DNA of 64,000 nucleotides from Balamuthia mandrillaris (GCA_031835245.1 JAVKOQ010000177.1:1-64000), one strand, 5' to 3'; numbered from the stretch's first letter, positions 9,358 to 21,533 are shown. Numbers and translations: made by a program. The notes: generated by a model from the letters alone, not told the origin.

Positions 9358-12300
9358 CTTCAGTAGCGTTTGTCAACTCTAGGGGCTGGGGACAAGAGGA
9401 ATTGGTCAGCTGTTGGGCTGACAGTAAGCAATTTGACATTATTGGAGTGTGCGAACATAGGAGGATGGTTGCCCCTCGATTGGAGGGGTATCGGTGGATG
9501 GGTGGAGGGGCTGCTCCAGGGAGGAGTGGCTATGGAAGGGGTGGCGCAGGTTTCTTTGTTCGAGAGGGCTTCAAGGGGAACATCGGAGAAAGGAAAGAGT
9601 GGCGAACACCCAACTCCACTTGGGTGGAACTGGCGGGACAGGGGTGCATCTTTATAATCGGTATAGTGTATCTCCCTCCAGGAGGTACCGTGGACAACTT
9701 TAAGGTCACCTTGGCTGCGATTGAGAAAAGAATCCTGGACGTGGTCAAGGAAGGAAGACCCCTGATTATTGGAGGTGATTGGAACGCCAGGGTTGGAAAG
9801 GGATGGAATGGTAGAGGTGAATCTACTTACAACACGAGAGGAAAGGTGTTGGTGGAGGCTTTCAAAAGGCTGGCCCTCTCGTTGCCTCAGCTCGAAGAGG
9901 AAGCGCCAGTATTTACATGGAGAGCTGGAAAACGAAAGAGCATTGTGGACTATGTGGTAGCATGGAGATGGACGGGCAAGGTAGTTGGTGACAGATGGCA
10001 AGCTTGGACCGATCATCGACCACTGGTAGTCGAGTTGAAGGCCCCAGCAGATAATTGTGGCGGGGTTTGGATGGAACGATGGAAGTGGAAGTCCTACTCG
10101 GAGGAAGATCGCAAGAGGAGGTGGAGGGAGTACAAACGCGGGTGCAAGCGTTTCTTCAAAGGAGAGGAATGGAAGGCCATGGTCAAGAAAACACGGGAGG
10201 GAACAGCTACTGTTGAAGATCTTTGGAGCAAGTGGAAAAAAGGTTTGTGGGATTGTGCAATGAGATGGTTTGGTAGAGAAAGGAGACTGATAGGAGCAAC
10301 AACGAGCAGGGCAAGGAAGCCATGGTGGACAGCAGAGTTAACATCCTTGAACAAGCAGGTAGTGATAGCCCATGCTCAGTGGCTAAGAGAAGGAAAGAAT
10401 GATGGAAAGGCCAGAGAGGAATTTGTGGAACTCAGGAAAAGGTTTGTGAAGTTGTGGAGAGCCAACAAATGGGACTGGATGAAGTGGAAAAGACAAGAGA
10501 ACATCAAGGAAATGCAGAAATGGATCGGCAACATGTGGAGGATAGTGGCAAAGCGTAGAGCAGAGCCCAAAGCAGTTAGGGAGCACCACGGTAGCACGGC
10601 CGCCTTCAAGGAACATTGGGCAAAGCTGGGAAGGAAGGATTCTTCCATTGGGAGCTTGCATCGAGAGGAAGCAGGTCCAGAAGGACTGCCTTGGTCTGGT
10701 AGTAACTGGCTTAAGAAGGAGAGTTTTAATCTTGCATGGAGGAAAAGATTGAGGGTGGGCAAAGCAGCTGGGGTGGACAATATTGATGGGGAAATGATGA
10801 AGTATGGAGGCAAACATGTGCAAGATGCAACTTGGACGCTGATCAAGGTCATTGAGAACCAAGGCATATTCCCCAAGGAGGGGAAACAGGGGGTGGTTAT
10901 TCCCTTGCATAAGGCAGGAGATCCCCAGAATCCAGCAAACTATAGAGGTATTACTCTCCTATGCAATGCAGCCAAGGTGTTTGAAGGAGCTATCTTGGTA
11001 CAATTGAACATACAAGCAAGAGAGCAAGGGTGGATAAGTATTTGCCAGGGTGGATTTAGAAAAGGAAGGGGAGTCATGGATCAGGTGTGGCGGTTGAAGA
11101 AATGCCTGATGAAGAGAAGCAAAGAACGTACCTATATTGCTCTGTTGGATATCAGCAAGGCATATGACATGCTTGACCATGACATACTGGCAAGGACATT
11201 ACGCAAAAGAGGAGCAGAAGAGGCAGCAGTGGGTATCATTACAGAGGGGTACCATGGTATGACGAGTGTTATTCGCATGAATGGGCAGCTTTCAGAGGAA
11301 TTTCTGGTGGAAAGAGGAGTTAAGCAAGGAGGAGTTTTGTCTCCATTCTTGTTCAATGTATACATTGATGTGGTGGCAAGAAAGCTACAAGCTGCAGAGG
11401 AGAAGGAAAGAGGAGATAAAGCAAGGAATGTTTGCTTGTTGTTTGCAGATGACTTGGCAGTGGTGGCCAGCGCCCCATTTGAGCTTCAGAGAAGATTGAA
11501 TGTAGCAGTGGAGGCAGTGAATGCTCTGGGACTTCAGTTCAATGCAAAGAAATCAGTGGTGCTAGTACAAGGAAAGAAGGCTCATTTTCAAGAGTGGAGA
11601 CTGAAGGGGGAGGCTGTGAAACGGGTGAAGGAGGCCAAGTACCTGGGACTGTGGTTTGAAGAAAGTGGGGAATGGACAACTCATGCCAAGGAGAGGATCA
11701 CCAAGGCCAAGCAAGCCCTCTACAGCCTTAGGCAGCGGGGAGCCATTGCCCAAGGCCTTGGTACACGCACTGCCCAGATTGCTGCAGAGGCTATTGTCAA
11801 GTCTACCTTGTCATATGGATTATGTATGACAGAGCTTTCCAAATCATGGGGGAAGAAGATCGAAGCAGTGTGGAATGAGACAGCAAGAAGTGTATTGCAA
11901 GTTCATCGAAGGACTGTGGCGGGGGTTTGTAGAGCAGAATTGGGCTGGTTGACCATCAAGGCCTACTGTGAGTTGGAAAGACAAGCAGTAATTCATCATG
12001 CTGAGAGGCAAGATGGCCACTTTGAGCTACTTGAAGAGGTAAGCCAAGCAAGTGAAGAGGAAGGGGAGAAGAATGAAGGTGAGGGAGGTGACGGAACGAC
12101 AGTTGTTGAAAAGAAAGCCAAGAGGATGAGGGCCTTAACTCGAGTAGCCAAGATGGAGTATGCAGCTGAAGGAGAAAGAGGAACAAGAGCATGGCTATGG
12201 CATAACTTCTTGACAAATGGAAGATGTTTGGTTGGACAACAACGGTGCTTAGTGATTACCAACCCAAGGAAAGAACGTTTGATGAATGCTATTCGCTGTG

Positions 12301-12659
12301 GTGGACTGCCTATTGGAAAAAAGTGGGGATCCATTCAGCAGTCTGAGGTGGATAGCAAGTGCCCTGCATGTGATGCTGAGGAAGAAACAGCAGAACACTT
12401 CCTGTTAAGGTGTCCTAACCTTTGGGAAGATCGCTTTAGAATCTGGAGTGTGGACAATGGAAGTGAAGAACAAGTCAGAAAGCTGATTATTGAAGACTGT
12501 ACAACAAAGCTCCTGTCAAGTGGAAAGAAATGCAACAGAGCTCAAGAGATGGAACAATGTAAGCAAAGTTGTAAACGAGTCTGGAGATTATGGGCAGCAA
12601 GAGCAAGTTGGAAGCATGGAAGTTCTTCTGCATTTTATCAGTCTTTGGAAGTAATGTAA
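9354..12659 (+). CDS. LINE ORF2: APE endonuclease and reverse transcriptase
   Basis: Uninterrupted 1101-residue protein. Residues about 1-225 are an APE-type endonuclease (IIGGDWNARVG near 140, FTWRAG, and TDHRPL near 219 with the catalytic Asp-His). Residues about 500-770 are the reverse transcriptase, with NYRGITLL, QGGFRKGRG, ALLDISKAYD, GVKQGGVLSP and the active-site LLFADDLAVV near 697. Residues about 1000-1025 carry the C-terminal CX2CX8HX4C motif (CPAC...HFLLRC). It nicks target DNA and reverse-transcribes the element RNA. The full-length frame with all catalytic motifs suggests recent activity. It starts at the ATG inside the ATGA overlap with ORF1. Many truncated relatives surround it. 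Confidence 0.93.
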   Translation: MTSVAFVNSRGWGQEELVSCWADSKQFDIIGVCEHRRMVAPRLEGYRWMGGGAAPGRSGYGRGGAGFFVREGFKGNIGERKEWRTPNSTWVELAGQGCIFIIGIVYLPPGGTVDNFKVTLAAIEKRILDVVKEGRPLIIGGDWNARVGKGWNGRGESTYNTRGKVLVEAFKRLALSLPQLEEEAPVFTWRAGKRKSIVDYVVAWRWTGKVVGDRWQAWTDHRPLVVELKAPADNCGGVWMERWKWKSYSEEDRKRRWREYKRGCKRFFKGEEWKAMVKKTREGTATVEDLWSKWKKGLWDCAMRWFGRERRLIGATTSRARKPWWTAELTSLNKQVVIAHAQWLREGKNDGKAREEFVELRKRFVKLWRANKWDWMKWKRQENIKEMQKWIGNMWRIVAKRRAEPKAVREHHGSTAAFKEHWAKLGRKDSSIGSLHREEAGPEGLPWSGSNWLKKESFNLAWRKRLRVGKAAGVDNIDGEMMKYGGKHVQDATWTLIKVIENQGIFPKEGKQGVVIPLHKAGDPQNPANYRGITLLCNAAKVFEGAILVQLNIQAREQGWISICQGGFRKGRGVMDQVWRLKKCLMKRSKERTYIALLDISKAYDMLDHDILARTLRKRGAEEAAVGIITEGYHGMTSVIRMNGQLSEEFLVERGVKQGGVLSPFLFNVYIDVVARKLQAAEEKERGDKARNVCLLFADDLAVVASAPFELQRRLNVAVEAVNALGLQFNAKKSVVLVQGKKAHFQEWRLKGEAVKRVKEAKYLGLWFEESGEWTTHAKERITKAKQALYSLRQRGAIAQGLGTRTAQIAAEAIVKSTLSYGLCMTELSKSWGKKIEAVWNETARSVLQVHRRTVAGVCRAELGWLTIKAYCELERQAVIHHAERQDGHFELLEEVSQASEEEGEKNEGEGGDGTTVVEKKAKRMRALTRVAKMEYAAEGERGTRAWLWHNFLTNGRCLVGQQRCLVITNPRKERLMNAIRCGGLPIGKKWGSIQQSEVDSKCPACDAEEETAEHFLLRCPNLWEDRFRIWSVDNGSEEQVRKLIIEDCTTKLLSSGKKCNRAQEMEQCKQSCKRVWRLWAARASWKHGSSSAFYQSLEVM

Positions 12660-12893
12660 GCAAGGAAAAGAGGAAAAAGGAAAGGGAAAGAAAAGGATAG
12701 CTAGATGATACAAAGTTGGTCTGAAATCTCATTCAACACCTTTCACTTGTGAATTGAGTAACAATTGGGAAGGCATTGAGGATGAGGGAGTAAGAAAAGT
12801 AAGAGTACACTATGTATGTACAAGGCTTACTTTTTATGTATAGATTGGTGTTGCTCTCAGAGCAAATAAACTTTTTATTACTACTACTACTAT
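12660..12893 (+). mobile_element. LINE 3' untranslated region and terminus
   Basis: A 234-bp 3' UTR ending in TTATTACTACTACTACTAT instead of poly(A). The same terminus recurs, often inverted, at about 3079, 5157, 15001, 16639 and 21533, which defines the 3' end of the family. Confidence 0.85.
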
Positions 12894-12894
12894 G

Positions 12895-12936
12895 GGCGGT
12901 TTTTGGTGGCTGATGGAAAAACCGCCAAAAACCGCC
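12895..12936. repeat. GGCGGTTTTTGG hairpin
   Basis: Arms 12895-12909 and 12922-12936 are complementary at 14 of 15 positions with a 12-nt loop. It abuts the LINE 3' terminus. Related unpaired copies lie at 7255-7360. Confidence 0.7.
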
Positions 12937-12950
12937 GTTTTGGGAAAGCT

Positions 12951-14250
12951 GCAAAGGGAGTTGATTTATGCCTGGAGGTCAGCTGTTGAAGTTGCAAATT
13001 GGGCAGCTGGAAGGAAGGTGGACCAATGGCTCCAATCAGAAAAGACAAGCTTCATAAGGATGGCCTTGGCAAGCTTGACATGGGCCTCAGCAGCACCATT
13101 GGCTCACAGGTGGTAGGCAGCAATAAATCTGTGGTCAAAGCCAGAGATAGCCTTGATAGTAGCCATGGTCTTGTTGACAAACTTGGAGCCATTGTCTAAC
13201 TGTACAATCTTGGAAAAGCAAAAATTGCATATGACCCCATAGAAGGCACTGGCTGTAGCAGCTGCTGTCCTGTTAACTAAAGGACGAAGAAGGATGAACC
13301 TGGTAGCAATGTCGGTGACCACCAAAACATAACAGAAACCAGATTCATCAGTGGCAAGTGGGCTAAACAGGTCCAAGGCAACGTGTTCAAAGGGAAAAGT
13401 GGCAGAGATGGTTTTCAGAGGATGAAAACCATGCTTGGCAACGTTGAAACGAAGGCAGGCATCACCCAAATGGGTTGGTAGTGAAGCAATCAGCCCAAAG
13501 GGAAAGCCAGAAGAAACCTTCATTCCAAACCTTGTTGAAGAGATTGGCAGCACCTTCATGGCCAGCAAGATAAAGGCAAGAGAGTAACTCCTGTTGTTCT
13601 TCCACGGAAAAAGGGGCCATTTTGTCCAAAAACAACTTGATGTAATGGACGAGTTCTCTTGACAAAGCAACTGGTGGAGGGCAAAGACCACAGCAAGAAG
13701 CTCTCATTTCGTGGCAGGATAGTTGCATTGAGCAGAGTTGAGGGCATGGCTAGCAAAGGCAATATAACAGCGAATACCATCAGCTGACTCTTGATAGAGC
13801 ACAGCACCAATGCCATATTGGGAAGCATTGATACCAACAAGGAAGGGAAGACTAGGGTCCAGCTTGCTCAGAACTGAAGGGGAACTGGGGATTTGGTGAA
13901 GTGCAGTGATAGCTTTGTTGCAGTTCTTATTCCAAAAGGGTCACACATCTGGAATGTTGCAGAGGGCATCCAAAGGAGTGATTAGGCAAGAATATAAAGG
14001 CACAAAGCTGCGCAGAAAGTTGACAAAGCCCAGATAAGACTGCAACTGCTTGCCGATAGAAGGCTGTTGAAGGCTGAAAGCTTATCCACATCAGGAGCAT
14101 AGCCCTCACTGGAGACAATGTTTTAAACCAGATGGAGCTGTAAGAAGCCAAAATGACACTTCTTGATATGCAGACAGAGACTAGCATTGTTGATGACACA
14201 TAGAACCAAGTGAAGCTTTTCAACATGCAGAGCAAAGAGGAAACAGCAGG
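12951..14250 (-). pseudogene. second Ty3/Gypsy pol remnant (RT, RNase H, integrase)
   Basis: Read leftward across several frames. About 14230-14050 encodes the RT connection region (LHLVLCVI then an IKKCHFG motif). About 13860-13690 encodes RNase H (VGINASQYGIGAVLYQ, NYPATK). About 13420-12960 encodes the integrase core (FEHVALDLFSPLA, IVQLDNGSKFVN, and ANGAAEAHVK with the catalytic Glu). Frameshifts and stop codons separate the pieces. Downstream on the same strand, 14509-14258 is an open stretch with a CFNC motif that may be Gag debris. It is distinct in sequence from the chromovirus at 17.9 kb. No LTR can be assigned to it. Confidence 0.75.
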
Positions 14251-14884
14251 TAGAGTTTTACCACCTTTGACACAGCTGCACCTGCGGAAGTAGCGCCCTT
14301 GGGAGAAACATAAGGAGTTGACAGAGGGTTAACCAGAAGTTGTGAAGGCAGGTTCGAGTGCAGTTAAAACAGTGGCTCACTTTCTTGCAAATCACGGTCA
14401 GTTGATTGATCATCTCCATTAGTTCACTCTTCTGATGACATAAGTCATCAAAACGTTTTTTATCCTCTTCTTCACCACTTTGAGTCCCATGATAATACTT
14501 CTTGTGCAATCACGAGAGATAACTCGGCTTTTCTCTTAAGCAGGCAGGCAAGAGCAGCTTCAGAACTGTTTTTGTTAACATCAATGTCACCAAAGCTTGG
14601 CAAACTGTTTTCCTTCTCAGTGGTGTACACAGAAACCTCTCAGTATCCAATTTCGCCTTATTTTTTGTTTTTTCTTCTTTCTGCCCTTTTATGTGATAGA
14701 GGATCTTTGAGCTGCAGTATTGAGGAGTTACTCTGAGACAGGCCAGAATGAAGGCAAACTACTGTAAAAACCTAAAGAAACAAAGATATGCGCAGAGAAA
14801 AGGAAAGGAGAATATTGAAATGGTGACTGATGAGAATATTGAAATGGATAACTCTTCAGAATTCTATGGCATCATACTGACTGA

Positions 14885-16960
14885 GGAGGAGGATCACAGA
14901 TGTGGACATCATTGCAGAGTGATACCATGGTATGATAAGTGTCATTTGCATGAATGGGCAACTCTGAGGAATTTCTGGTAGATGAGGAGTTAAGCAATGA
15001 GTAGTAGTAATAGAAGTTTATTTGCTCTGAGAGCAACACCAATCTATACATAAAAAGTAAGCATTGTACATACATGGTGTACTCTTACTTCTCTTACTCC
15101 CTCATCCTCAATGCCTTCCCAATTGTTATTCAAGTTCACAAGTGAAAGGTGTTGAATAAGATTTCAGACTGACTTTGTATCATCTAGCTAACCTTTTCAT
15201 TCCCCGTTCCTTTCTTCTCTTTTCCTTGCTTTTACATTACTTCCAAAGATTGATAAAATGCAGAAGAACTTCCATGCTTCCAACTTGCTCTTGCTGCCCA
15301 TAATCTCCAGACTCATTTACAACTTTGCTTACATTGTTCCATCTCTTGAGCTCTGTTGCATTTCTTTCCACTTGACAGGAGCTTTGTTGTACAGTCCTCT
15401 ATAATCAGCTTCCTAACTTGTTCTTCATTTCCATTGTCCACACTCCAGATTCTAAAGCGATCTTCCCAAAGATTTGGACATCTTAACAGGAAGTGTTCTG
15501 CTGTTTCTTCCTCAGCACCACATGCAGGGCACTTACTATCCTCCTCAGACTGCTGAATGGCTCCCCACTTTTTTCCAATGGGCAGTCTACCACAACGAAT
15601 AGCATTCATCAAACGTTCTTTCCTTGGGTTGGTAATCACTAAGCTCCGTTGTTGTCCAACCAAACAACTTCCATTTGTCAAGAAGTTATGCCATAGCCAT
15701 GCTCTTGTTCCTCTTTCTCCTTCAGCTGCATACTCCCCCTTGGCTACTCGAGTTAAGGCCCTCATCCTCTTGGCTTTCTTTTCAACAACACTTGTCCCTT
15801 CACCTCCCTCACCTTCATTCTTCTCACCTTCCTCTTCTCTTGCTTGGCTTACCTCTTCAAGTAGCTCAAAGTGGCCATCTTGCCTCTCAGCATGACGAAT
15901 TACTGCTTGTCTTTCCAACTCACAGTAGGCCTTGATGGTCAACCAGCCCAATTCTGCTCTACAAACCCCCGCCACAGTCCTTCGATGAACTTGCAATACA
16001 CTTCTTGCAGTCTCATTCCACACAGCTTCGATCTTCTTCCACCATGATTTGGAAAGCTCTGTCATGCATAGTCCATATGACAAGGTAGACTTAACAATAG
16101 CCTCTGCAGTAATCTGGGCAGTGCATGTACCAAGGCCTTGAGCTGAATGCTCTATAACTTTCAGTTTAATGCAAAGAAATCAGTGGTGCTGGTACAAGGA
16201 AAGAAGGCTTGCTTTCAAGAGTGGAGACTTAAGGGAAGGCTGTTAAACATGTGAAGAGGCTAAGTACTTGTAAAGGAAGCCAAGTACCTGGGACTGTGAT
16301 TTGAAGAAAGTGGTGAGTGGACAACTCATGCCAAGGAGAGGATCACCAAGGCCAAGCAAGCCCTCTACAGCCTTAGGTAGCAGGGAGCCATTGCTCAAGG
16401 CCAGGATACACAGATTGCTGCAGAGGCCGTTGTCAAGTCTACCTTGTCATATGGACTATGTATGACAGAGCTTTCCAAATCATGGTGGAAGAAGATAAAT
16501 AATGCAAGCAAAGTTGTAAACAAGTTTAGAGATTATAGGCCGCAAGAAGTGAATTGCAAGTTCATCAAAGCACTGTGGCTGGGGTTTTTAGACAGAATTG
16601 AGCTCATTGACCATCACTGGAAAGCTCGTTTTAGAATCTAGTAGTAGTAATAAGAAGTTTATTTGCTCTGAGAGCAACACCAATCTATACATAAAAAGTA
16701 AGCATTGTACATACATAGTGTACTTTTACTTCAATATTGTCCACACCAGCTGCTTTGCCCACCCTCAATCTTTTCCTTCATGCAAGATTAAAACTCTCCT
16801 TCTTAAGCCAGTTACTACTAGACCAAGGCAGTCCTTCTGGACCTGCTTCCTCTTGATGCAAGCTCCCAATGGAAGAATCCTTCCTTCCCAGCTTTGTCCA
16901 ATGTTCCTTGAAGGCTGCCGTGCTACCATGGTGCTCAATAACTGTTTTGACTGTGGCAAG
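14885..16960. mobile_element. nested LINE fragments in both orientations
   Basis: 14885-14998 (plus) matches the LINE at about 11216-11330. 15001-16140 (minus) is a 3' copy running from the LINE terminus back to about 11745, with an open C-terminal ORF2 frame at 15313-16083. 16142-16638 (plus) resumes at about 11515. 16639-16960 (minus) joins the LINE 3' end directly to sequence matching about 10590-10800, so some 2 kb is missing internally. This fits a younger LINE inserted within an older one, plus deletions. Confidence 0.75.
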
Positions 16961-17450
16961 GTAGTCAAGGTAATAAGTTTTTTTTGCAGTACTTTAACAA
17001 TTCTTGAAAGTGTGAGATTGTGGACTCTCTGGTCTGGCTGTTAAAGCAGTGTATTCCTTTTCTTTCTGTTGTTTGATCGCCTAGAAGTTCTGCATAAGCA
17101 TGAATTCAAGCATACATTGGCGTGTTTGTTGTATTGATCCAAAGTAGTAACTGGTGTTAATGTTAATGTTGATTATCTTACAGAGGGTGTTAATTGCAGT
17201 GGTTTCCATGATTAATCAATGTATAAGGCAAAAGAAAATAGTTCACTTCTGCTCAAAAAAAATGTTAGTTAAGTCCAGAAGAAAAAAAGACAACAAAAGG
17301 AGATCTCCATCATGGTATGTACATCATGACTGATTCTTATGATCTGAGCAGGCCCCCTTAAAAAGGACCTATATGTTGACAATTTCATGTCAGTTGTCAT
17401 CAATCTTTGATGTCAATACTGGGCCATTCCACAAATCCGTCTTCTGCCTA
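16961..17450. other. unassigned non-coding DNA
   Basis: AT-rich. I see no ORF of substance, no similarity to the LINE or to LTRs A-C, and no structured RNA. Confidence 0.5.
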
Positions 17451-17451
17451 C

Positions 17452-17868
17452 TTCCAAAGATTGATAAAATGCAGAAGAACTTCCATGCTTCCAACTTGCT
17501 CTTTCTGTCAATAATCTCCAGACTCATTTACAACTTTGCTTACATTGCTTCATCTCTTAAGCTTTGTTGCATTTCTTTCCACTTGACAGGATCTTTGTTA
17601 TACTACAGTCTTTTATGATTAGTTTTCTAACTTCTTCTTTATCTCCATTGTCCATTCTAGATTCTAAAACGAAGAAGGCCAAGTACCTGGGACTGTGGTG
17701 TGAAGAAAGTGGCCAAGCAAGCCCTCTACAGCCTTAGGCAGTGAGGAGCCATTGCTCAAGGCCTTGGTACACGCACTGCCCAGATTGCTGCAGAGGCTAT
17801 TGTCAAGTCTACCTTGTTTTATGGACTATGTATGACAGAGCTTTACAAATCATGGTGGAAGAAGATTG
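17452..17868. mobile_element. LINE fragments, minus then plus
   Basis: 17452-17671 (minus) matches about 12430-12655. 17672-17868 (plus) matches about 11630-11865 with a small deletion. The plus fragment stops abruptly at the chromovirus RT. Confidence 0.75.
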
Positions 17869-20043
17869 TCATGAAATCCAGTCAGTTTGAGCCTGTGGTT
17901 ATGCCCTTCCAGCTACGTTCCAACAAGGAATGGACGAGATCTTCAGCAAATTCAAGCAGCAGTTTTCTTGGTGTCATATCAACGACCTCATCGTCTTTTC
18001 TAAGGCATTTGAGGACCACCTTGTTCACCTACGCAAGGTCTTTGAGCGTCTCTGTGAGTGCACTTCTACGTGAAGGTCAACAAGTGCACCTTCATGAAGG
18101 AGACGATGGAGTACCTTGGGCATATGGTGTCTAGCGATGGAATAAGCCCTGTACAGAGCAAGGTCAAGGCGGTGCAAGATTGCCCTCGCCCTATTACCAG
18201 AAGGCAACTGCAAAGCTTTTTCGGACTTGCAAACTACTACCACAAGTTTATCCACCATCTCACCGAGATGGTGAAACCCTTTACTGACATCATGAGCCCA
18301 AAAAAAAGTTCGTGTAGAGCGACAAGCAGGAATAGGCATTTCAAGGGATAAAGGAGACTCTGATCAGTTCTCCTGTCCTTGCCTATCCTGATGCTGAAAA
18401 AGACTTTCAGATCTGCTGTGATGCCAGCGATTACGCCATCAGGGGAACAGAAAGGAGAGGACAGGCTATACCACGTTGTAGCCTATGGTAGCAAGAAGCT
18501 TTCCGGTCCACAGCTCAATTGGAGCGCCACAGAGAAGGAGGCTTACTCCATTGTCTTTTTCCTACAGCATTGGTGACATTATGTTCTTCAGCAGCTGGAA
18601 TGTGTCATCACCGACCATTCGGTGCTGCAGTGGCTGTTCTTCCAGAAAAACCCTTCAGGCAAGTTAGTGAGATGGATTGCCAAGCTGCAGGAATTCGGCC
18701 ACTTCCAAGTTACCCACTGACCAGGGAAGGAACATTCCAATGCTGATAGTCTCAGCTGTGAACCATTCGCTCTGGGTACAGTCAACACTGTTACTTGTCT
18801 AAAGAACTGCATTCAGGTTACTTTCAAAGACAGAGGGGAAGGCAGCCAGTCAGATGATGAAGATGACTGTGGGATACAGTCATAACCAAATGGCTCCCTG
18901 CAGGTTTTACTGGATACAGAGTTGGATTCCAACTAATGGCTTGAGCTGCTGCATAACGATGATGAGTTTTTATGGTTCATCAAAGCCATTGAAGGCAACA
19001 AGGAGGCATGTCAACACAAGACACCCCGTCAGTTGGCGCTCATGGAGCAATGCTTCCTTCAAGACAGACATCTTTTACACGTGATTTGGCCTGATAAAGC
19101 CAAGGTCAAACAAGCTACCGTCCAACAAATTGTGCCCAAGGAGCTTAGGAATGAGATACTTCATCAGTTTCACGATGTTCCTATGGGTGGGCGAAGGCCT
19201 TACTTGAGATCTTCATGAGCATGGACCTAAAGAGCTTCTGTCGGATCAAGGAAGAGAGTTTGTTAACAAACTCAACAATGAGCTTTTGACTCTTCTGGGC
19301 ATCAAGTGCAAATATGCCACGGCAGAGCATCCCCAAGGAAACGGCGTGGTTGAACCAATACAACCGTACCCTTAAAGAGCAGCTCCGAAAGTTTGTGGAC
19401 AGCAGGCAACAAGCCTGGAGTGTGTACCTTCCTATGCTACGTTATTCTTATCACCACGTGCTGCTGCCAGGATGACGATTTACCCCCTACGAGCTTATGT
19501 TTGGGAGGAAGTCCCATGGTACCGGTTTGGTGGACACAACACACTTGTCCGACAATTTGTGGGTGAGGCAACTACAGGAGACACAGTGTGAACATGCAGA
19601 AGAAGCCCATGGAGTAGACAACACTCAAAAAGAGAAGATGGAGATATGGCATGGCAAGCCGGAGGAAGAGTTTAAGGTTGGTGACCTGGTTCTCATTCAC
19701 TCCAAAGCCACATCCATCAGCAAGTCGCAGAATCTTTGACGTAAATGGAAAGGAGGACCCTACAAGATTATCAAAATCTGTTCTCCACAGACAATTAAGG
19801 TGCGGAATACTGCTGGTCCTGAAACGAATAAAGTGGTAAACCTCAACTGCGTCAAAAAATTCATCCCATATGACGATGAAGATAGAGAGCTTGCTGATGA
19901 TGAATACGAGGTGGAGAAAATTCTTGATCACCACTATACCAGCCAAGGACTTGAATATAGGTTGAAGTGGAAAGGTTTCTGGAGAGTGGTATCGTAATTA
20001 TCAGCCTGATAGTCAATCATGACTTTGGCCTGGGAGGGGGAAG
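17869..20043 (+). pseudogene. chromodomain Ty3/Gypsy element (chromovirus) pol remnant
   Basis: Starts inside the reverse transcriptase (DLIVFSKAFEDHLVHLRKVF, EYLGHMVSSDGI, FFGLANYYHKFI) and passes through RNase H (VLAYPDAEKDFQICCDASDY near 18380; ATEKEAYSIVFFLQHW near 18530). The integrase core follows (LLSDQGREFVNKLNNELL near 19230, GNGVV near 19340, ELMFGRKS near 19490), then the GPYKI region and a C-terminal chromodomain (EYEVEKILDHHYTSQGLEYR, LKWKGF, 19903-19980). Several frameshifts and stops, plus missing Gag, protease and early RT, make it dead. The chromodomain implies that its ancestors targeted marked chromatin. A polypurine tract (GGGAGGGGGAAG, 20032-20043) directly precedes the 3' LTR. 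Confidence 0.88.
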
Positions 20044-20579
20044 TGTTATACCACTCTCCCATAATACCTATCCCTATCTCTCCTTGTATATATATATCTT
20101 TCTTTCATTCTATTATAGGTCTTTTCCCTGCACACAATGAGTTAGTATCCACTGGGTTTGTTAGAACCTGAGCATAGAACCAAGACAGGAACCAAGAGAA
20201 AGACGGGAGCCAAACGTATTTAATGAGAGGAAGAAAACAAGTGTGTTTGTGAGTGTGTTGTTTCTTTGTTTTTTTTTCGTCTGTGTGTTCTTGGTTGTAA
20301 GAAAAGTATTTATAGTTGAGAAGGCAACCAAGGAAGGAAAGGGGCTCGGGGTTGGGGAGTGACTTCTTGGTTTCTTTGTTCTTAAGTTCTAGGCTCGGGA
20401 AAGTTCCAGGGAAGACAGGAGAAAGATCTTCGGAATGGCTCGGTGTCGACATAAAAGATCGATGATAGCTGACGTGAGATTGTCGACAGAAAAGAGAAAA
20501 GAAATGAAGAAAGAAACGAAGAAAGAGTTGGTTATGTTGGCAGTTGCCAACAGGTTGTTCCCTCACCGGCCTTATCACA
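20044..20579 (+). mobile_element. 3' LTR A of the chromovirus, split by LTR C
   Basis: Begins TGTTATACC right after the polypurine tract and ends CGGCCTTATCACA. Bases 20159-20552 are an LTR C copy (TGTTAGAACC...GTTGCCAACA, 394 bp) flanked by GGTT (20155-20158 and 20553-20556). Without LTR C and one GGTT the LTR is 138 bp, the length of the uninterrupted copy at 22464-22601. Confidence 0.88.
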
Positions 20580-20739
20580 TTTGCATTTTCCACCAGAAAG
20601 ATCAGCACTTTCAATCTTTCTATACACAATTACAACATACACACAGCAACACATGTGTATTCCTACCCAAACATTTTTTAGCCCCTTTTCAACAGTCACA
20701 AGCTCTCAATGGCACCCAACTGTCTTGCACTTCAAAAGC

Positions 20740-21533
20740 CAGGTCCAGAAGGACCGTCTTGGTCTAGGATTCAGGGTGGGCAAAGATGAAGTATGGCCTT
20801 GATCAGCATCCAAGTTGCATTATACACGTTATTAGTATGGCTTTGGCATAACCTCTTAAACAAATGGAAGATGTTTAGTTGGATAACAATGAAGCTTAGT
20901 GATTATCAACCCAAGGAAAGAATGATTGATGAATGTAATTCACTATGGTGGACTGCCCATTAGAAAAAAGTGGGGAGTTACAACAATCTATAGAGAATAG
21001 TAAGTGCCCTGCATGCAATGCTGAGGAAGAAACTGCAGAATACTTTTTGTTAAAATTTCCAAACCTTTGGGAAGATCATTTTAGAATCTGGAGTGTGGAC
21101 AATGAAGATGAAGAACAAGTCAGGAAGCTAATCATAATTATAGAAGACTGTACAACAAAGCTCTTGTCAAGTGAAAAGAAATGCAACAGAACTCAAGAGA
21201 TGGAATAATGCAAGCAAAGTTGTAAACAAGTTTAGAGATTATTGGCAGCAAGAGCAAGTTGGTCGCATGGAAGTTCTTCTGCATTTTATCAGTCTTTGGA
21301 AGTAAGGAAAAGAGAGGAAAAGAAAAAAAAAGGATAACTAGATGATACAAAGTCAGTCTTAAAGCTCATTCAACACCTTTCACTTGTGAACTATCATAAC
21401 AATTGAAAAGGCATCGAGGATGAGGGAGTAAGAAAAGAGTACACTATGTATGTACAACACTTACTTTTTAGGTATACTGTGGTGTTGCTCTTAGAGCAAA
21501 TAAACTTCTTATTACTACTACTATGGTTAGTAC
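20740..21533 (+). mobile_element. LINE fragment with internal deletion
   Basis: 20740-20800 matches about 10670-10800; from about 20820 it follows 12195-12893 to the TAC-repeat terminus. Many stops and small indels make it a dead copy. Confidence 0.75.
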
